From an uncultured Nocardioidaceae bacterium (GTDB lineage: Bacteria; Actinomycetota; Actinomycetes; Propionibacteriales; Nocardioidaceae), in the NCBI GenBank assembly GCA_902805865.1, contig CADCUK010000025.1, positions 4,206 to 50,053 of the forward strand: a stretch of 45,848 nucleotides of DNA. Reading direction: 5' to 3'. Both the position numbers and the translations under genes were made by a program. Below, piece by piece: positions 43,501-45,848 of the stretch (position 1 is its first letter; each line of letters begins with the position of its first letter). The notes under the pieces are model-generated. The model ran no database searches and was not told where the DNA came from. It saw only the letters and a list, made by a program, of their open reading frames with translations.

Positions 43501-44351
43501 GGATCGTGCAGGACCTCGAGGGCGACCAGATCGTCACGTGTGTCTACGCGGTGTTCGACTCCACCGACCAGACCCTGCGCTACGCCAACGCCGGTCACCT
43601 GCCGCTGCTGCTGATCCGCCCGGGCGTCGGGTCGGAGAAGCTCGGCGACGCGGGGCCGCCGCTGGGCGCCGGGTTCTTCGACCAGCTCACCGAGGCGGTC
43701 CAGCTGGACCCGGGCTGCACTGTGGCCTTCTACACCGACGGCCTCGTCGAACGCCGCGAGCGCGACATCGACGCCGGGATCGAGGCGCTCGCCGAGCAGC
43801 TGGAGATGCACGCGGAGACCGAGCTGGCCGGCATGCCGGAGATCCTCGTCGGCGCGCTGCTGCCCGACGGGCCCGACGACGACATCGCGATCCTCGTCGC
43901 CCGGGTCAACCAGGAGCCGTTCGCGGCGGCGGTTCACCACCGCCTCGGCCAGGACGAGCCCGCCGTGGCGAACGCCAGGCGCGTGGTCACCGAGAACCTC
44001 CAGTCCTGGGGCATCCCGGGCGACACGATCGACGAGGCGGTGCTCATCGCGAGCGAGCTCGTCACCAACGCCTTCCTGCACGGCCGGCCGCCGATCGACC
44101 TCCGGCTCCGGAGCAGCGGCAACGAGATCACCCTCGAGGTGCAGGATCGGGCGCCGTACCGGCCTCGGCGACGCCGCGCCCGCGACGACGAGGAGAACGG
44201 CAGAGGGCTGCAGATCGTGTCGATCCTGGCCGACCGCTGGGGCAGTCGCGCCACCGGCACCGGCAAGTCGGTCTGGTGCACGCTGGCGTTCAAGTCCGGC
44301 TCGATGGACGAGAGCGACGGCCAGTCGCGTTCGGTGGGCTCCGACCGCTAG
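40536..44351 (+). CDS. Hybrid signalling protein: PAS–GAF–histidine kinase–receiver–PAS–SpoIIE phosphatase–anti-sigma-type kinase
   Basis: 1,271 residues with a TTG start preceded by CGGAG. Domains in order: PAS-like (about 25–155), GAF (about 165–325), and HisKA with H350 (FFTNISHEFRTPLT) plus HATPase_c with N469 and GTGIPEGELPHLFERF. A receiver follows with D672 (LILTDVMMPRLDG) and K in YLVKPFS, then PAS (about 780–890). The SpoIIE-type PP2C has D933 (QVGGDWYDI), D951 (VVGDVMGRG), FYTDGLVE and PDDDIAILV. Last is an RsbW/SpoIIAB-like HATPase_c with N1178 (ELVTNAFLHG) and GRGLQIVSILADRWG. No membrane span. It joins two-component input to partner-switching output in one chain. No sigma factor or STAS gene is adjacent. 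Its stop overlaps the convergent gene by four bases. Confidence 0.93.
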   Translation: MRRFLETSGELGQDLLAVDWDATPLGEPDSWPYALRNSVRILLTSKFSMWMAWGPELTFLCNEAYRRDTLGKKYPWALGKPASEVWSEIWDDIHPRIKTVMETGEATWDESLQLFLERSGYVEESYHTFSYSPLVDDENVFRGMLCVVKEDTEEVIAARRMATLGALGTRSSDLNEAETIASACRHLAANPWSLPFTLTYLFEDDGLTARLAGTTGFTGPHPAAPDALDVQDPESVWPADQLIQGVPVVVDDLPSRFDSLPTGDWVDPPFTAVVVPLLQPGQPVPYGFLVVGANPYRPLDENYLSFLRLIAGHIAGAITDARAFEFERQRAETPAELDRVKTDFFTNISHEFRTPLTLMLGPAEDALSDEVEPMPARQRQRVEMVRRNGQRLLTLVNSLLDFSRLASGQVTSRFSPVDLGRYTSELVAMFASATERAGLALTIECEPLAQPVHVDPDQWAKIVLNLVSNALKYTFEGGVTVRLGEDDGQAVLSVTDTGTGIPEGELPHLFERFHRVHGARSRTFEGSGIGLAMVAELAALHGGTVEAESRVGFGSTFTVRLPIGTAHLPAEQVVAADDAEADTAPEVVVQQAQGVVEEALRWIETPDAEQALTDTDGPAETHGRVLVVEDNPDMRDYIAGLLTQEYVVQTAVDGLDALERVAEFRPDLILTDVMMPRLDGFGLLQRLHADPATTGIPVIMLSARAGDEGTVEGLEAGADDYLVKPFSARELKARIRVNLELDRNRRLRESLERTGELLDQAQRLAKVASWEVDLATDRVKASDELWRIFQRTQEDFDRNGFSGMVLDLVVPEDQRIIEEAFAAAVPGGLVEYEVRIRPAPGIERLLAVRGEVVDDEGGTARRLRGSIQDITEQRKAEQAVATASAVHEAAAREHSIADELQRSLLPERSFDLEHLDVATYYRAGVEGTQVGGDWYDIIELGAGRTALVVGDVMGRGVSAAAGMGQLRSAVRAFAKLDLPPSEVLEYLDGIVQDLEGDQIVTCVYAVFDSTDQTLRYANAGHLPLLLIRPGVGSEKLGDAGPPLGAGFFDQLTEAVQLDPGCTVAFYTDGLVERRERDIDAGIEALAEQLEMHAETELAGMPEILVGALLPDGPDDDIAILVARVNQEPFAAAVHHRLGQDEPAVANARRVVTENLQSWGIPGDTIDEAVLIASELVTNAFLHGRPPIDLRLRSSGNEITLEVQDRAPYRPRRRRARDDEENGRGLQIVSILADRWGSRATGTGKSVWCTLAFKSGSMDESDGQSRSVGSDR

Positions 44352-44791
44352 GTCGGCCGCACGAACCGCAGGTCCGAGCCGTCCAGCGACGCGAGCCAGT
44401 CACGGGCACGCTTGGCCGAGGCGCGGGACAACCAGGCGTCCTGGACCAGCTCGGCCACCTCGTCCCGGGTCAGCTCACCGATGCGCGAGCCCCGGAGCAG
44501 CACCGAACGGTGGCCGTCGAAGTGCGGGGTGGTGAAGTACGGCGTCGAAGGGTCCGCGACCATCGCCTCCTTGTCCTCCTCCTCGGCCACCCAGAAGACG
44601 ATGACGTCGTCGTACCGCTCCCCGGTGTCGGGGTCGAAGGCGTCCGGACGCCGTCCGCGGAAGAAGACGAACGACTTCCCGCCGACCTGGTAGACCGGTC
44701 GCTCCTCCGGACCGCTCGACGTCACGTGCGGCATCGCCTGAGCCACCTCGTGCACGTCGCTGATGCGCGCCTTGCGTGACCGTCTGCCCAC
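44348..44791 (-). CDS. MmcQ/YjbR family protein
   Basis: 147 residues from a GTG; the minus strand carries TAACCT six bases upstream, suggesting leaderless initiation. Features of the MmcQ/YjbR (DUF419) group are MPHVTSSGPEERPVYQVGGK, FVFFRG, TPYFTTPHFDGHRSVLLRG and ELVQDAWLSRASAKRA, giving a small alpha/beta fold related to CyaY-like proteins, sometimes described as DNA-binding. Function not established. Convergent with the hybrid kinase, sharing CTAG as both stops. Confidence 0.82.
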   Translation of the reverse strand: MGRRSRKARISDVHEVAQAMPHVTSSGPEERPVYQVGGKSFVFFRGRRPDAFDPDTGERYDDVIVFWVAEEEDKEAMVADPSTPYFTTPHFDGHRSVLLRGSRIGELTRDEVAELVQDAWLSRASAKRARDWLASLDGSDLRFVRPT

Positions 44792-44807
44792 GCGTCGAGG
44801 TTAGGTG

Positions 44808-45560
44808 TCAGCGGGCCTCGCTGTCGCCGTCGACCTCGATCTGCTCCTTGCGGACCTCGTCCGAGACGGTCTGCTGCTCGGTCACGGTCTCCTTGTCCAG
44901 CCGCACCCTCTCGACCGGCGTGACGGTCTTGTCGACGACCGCACGCTCCTCGTTGAGGACGACCTCGTGCTCCCGCTCGGTGATCTCCGGTCCGTCGACC
45001 GACTCCGCATAGTTCTCCTCGGTGACCGGCTCGCGGTGCACCACGGCCCGCTCCTTCGAGACCGGGACCGTGACGCTCTCCTGCTCCGTCTCGACCCACT
45101 TCCGGAGCCGCGCCCGTCCGGCCTCCTGGCGCTCCTTGCCGACCTCCAGCTGCTCCTCCGAGCGGGTCATGGCCTGGTCCGTGGTGGGGCCGGACGTGTC
45201 GTGCCCGACCGTGCCGGTCCCCGTCTCCACGTCGGTCCGCCCGTCGCCGTACGCCAAGCCGTAGTAGGTGAAGATCTGCTGCTCCTCCTCCGGCGAGATG
45301 TGACCGTCGGTGTCGACGTTGGGTGCGTTCTTCACCTTGTCCTTGTCGTAGGGGACCGTCACCCCGTCGGCGGTGGCGTCGGCCGCCTCGACCGGGACGA
45401 AGCTCTCGCTCGTCCCGAGCATCCCGGTGCTCACGGTGATGAACTGCGGCTGCTGGGTCTCGTCGTCGAGGTAGACCTGGCCCACCGTGCCGATCTTCTC
45501 GCCGTCGCTGCCGTGCACGGTCTGTCCGATCAAGGACTTGATGTCCTGGGTCCCGAGCAT
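44808..45560 (-). CDS. PRC-barrel and DUF2382 domain protein
   Basis: 250 residues, ATG with GGGAG about seven bases upstream. The N-terminal PRC-barrel (about 3–90) reads IKSLIGQTVHGSDGEKIGTVGQVYLDD-like pattern with FVPVEAAD. After a Gly/Thr linker, the C-terminal DUF2382 region (about 130–245) is highly charged with alternating short strands such as ESVTVPVSKERAVVHREPV and VERVRLDKETVTEQQTV. Such proteins are common stress-associated, possibly envelope- or RNA-linked, proteins in radiation- and desiccation-tolerant actinobacteria. Role unproven. Confidence 0.9.
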   Translation of the reverse strand: MLGTQDIKSLIGQTVHGSDGEKIGTVGQVYLDDETQQPQFITVSTGMLGTSESFVPVEAADATADGVTVPYDKDKVKNAPNVDTDGHISPEEEQQIFTYYGLAYGDGRTDVETGTGTVGHDTSGPTTDQAMTRSEEQLEVGKERQEAGRARLRKWVETEQESVTVPVSKERAVVHREPVTEENYAESVDGPEITEREHEVVLNEERAVVDKTVTPVERVRLDKETVTEQQTVSDEVRKEQIEVDGDSEAR

Positions 45561-45654
45561 CAGTGTTCTCCCTCTTCGCTGCTGGTGTGTCCTCCGTCTC
45601 TCTGTCGACTACCCGCCGAGGCGGCTCTCAACCGTGGCCCCTGCCGGCCGCCCG

Positions 45655-45668
45655 TGAGAGCGCTCTCA
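45655..45668. promoter_or_regulatory. LacI-type operator palindrome
   Basis: TGAGAGCGCTCTCA is a perfect 14-bp palindrome with the central CG typical of LacI-family operators (compare TGGGAGCGCTCCCA-type sites in actinobacteria). It lies 95 bases upstream of the PRC-barrel gene start. A half-site CTCTCA occurs at 45625. Confidence 0.7.
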
Positions 45669-45806
45669 TGCACGGCTCACGGTCACCTCATCTCGCCCGG
45701 TCACTGTCGGGGAGTCAGAAGGAACCGGAGGGGTCGCTGCCAGCACTCTCCATCCACGCATGTGCTCATCCTCGTGGTCGCAGATGGCACGGTGGTGAGG
45801 CCAGGA

Positions 45807-45820
45807 TGAGAGTTCTCTCA
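45807..45820. promoter_or_regulatory. Second LacI-type operator palindrome
   Basis: TGAGAGTTCTCTCA has the same arms as the first site but a TT centre. Centres are 152 bases apart, suitable for DNA looping. The regulated gene may start just beyond the right edge of the window. Confidence 0.6.
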
Positions 45821-45848
45821 CCCGTTGTCGCTGCCGTCGCTTGTTGTC

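Noticed and set aside
41298-44081. A 927-codon open frame antisense to the hybrid signalling gene
   Set aside because: It has no start signals, no domains and a composition typical of antisense frames in GC-rich genes.

Overview
The window is one contiguous piece of a high-GC actinobacterial chromosome close to the replication origin. The gene order gyrA – DUF3566 membrane gene – tRNA-Ile – DLW-39 gene – tRNA-Ala, followed by the cyclophilin, rhomboid, crgA, DUF881 and pknB/pknA/pbpA/rodA/pstP/fhaB/fhaA block and a tRNA-Leu, is the classical origin-proximal layout of Actinobacteria. Codon use (GC-rich third positions), GTG/TTG starts and the protein families suggest Nocardioides or a close relative. 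That genus call is inference from synteny and family content; no 16S gene is present.

Layout. (1) 1–2,984: 3' part of gyrA, DUF3566 gene, two tRNAs and a 41-residue DLW-39 peptide. (2) 3,199–8,333: mostly accessory sensing genes. There are two overlapping GAF-ANTAR genes, a DevR-like regulator, a small acidic protein, an SDR-like NAD(P)-binding protein, a second NarL-type regulator, and a metallo-beta-lactamase-fold gene broken by an in-frame TAG. (3) 8,365–12,155: SURF1, DUF3817, an 11-residue-repeat protein, cyclophilin and rhomboid. (4) 12,156–22,813: a short DnaA-box-like cluster, an internally duplicated CrgA, DUF881, and a seven-gene minus-strand operon for cell shape and Ser/Thr phosphorylation, in which adjacent genes overlap or nearly touch. 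(5) 23,164–36,343: a sugar/glycoside locus: ROK repressor, RbsA/C-type ABC transporter with lipoprotein, two TIM-barrel isomerase/epimerases, a Gfo/Idh/MocA dehydrogenase, a Tat-exported GMC oxidoreductase pair and a Tat-exported ThuA domain protein. (6) 36,423–45,560: cytochrome P450 with an unknown partner, a DesK/NarL-type two-component pair, a 1,271-residue hybrid kinase/receiver/PP2C/anti-sigma-kinase protein, an MmcQ/YjbR protein and a PRC-barrel/DUF2382 stress protein. Two LacI-type operators sit at the right edge.

How the parts work together. The conserved core couples peptidoglycan synthesis (PbpA, RodA, CrgA) to Ser/Thr kinases, their phosphatase and FHA readers. The sugar locus reads as an inducible pathway. 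A periplasm-side flavoenzyme and ThuA act on a sugar or glycoside, the ABC transporter imports the substrate or product, and cytoplasmic epimerases and an NAD-dependent dehydrogenase process it under ROK control. A glycoside 3-oxidation (3-keto-sugar) route is the best hypothesis, but the substrate cannot be read from sequence.

The strongest unusual points are the multi-domain signalling protein at 40,536–44,351, the 3-keto-sugar-like locus, the amber-split metallo-beta-lactamase gene, the duplicated CrgA, the twin LacI-type palindromes at the right end, and a DnaA-box-like cluster beside crgA.
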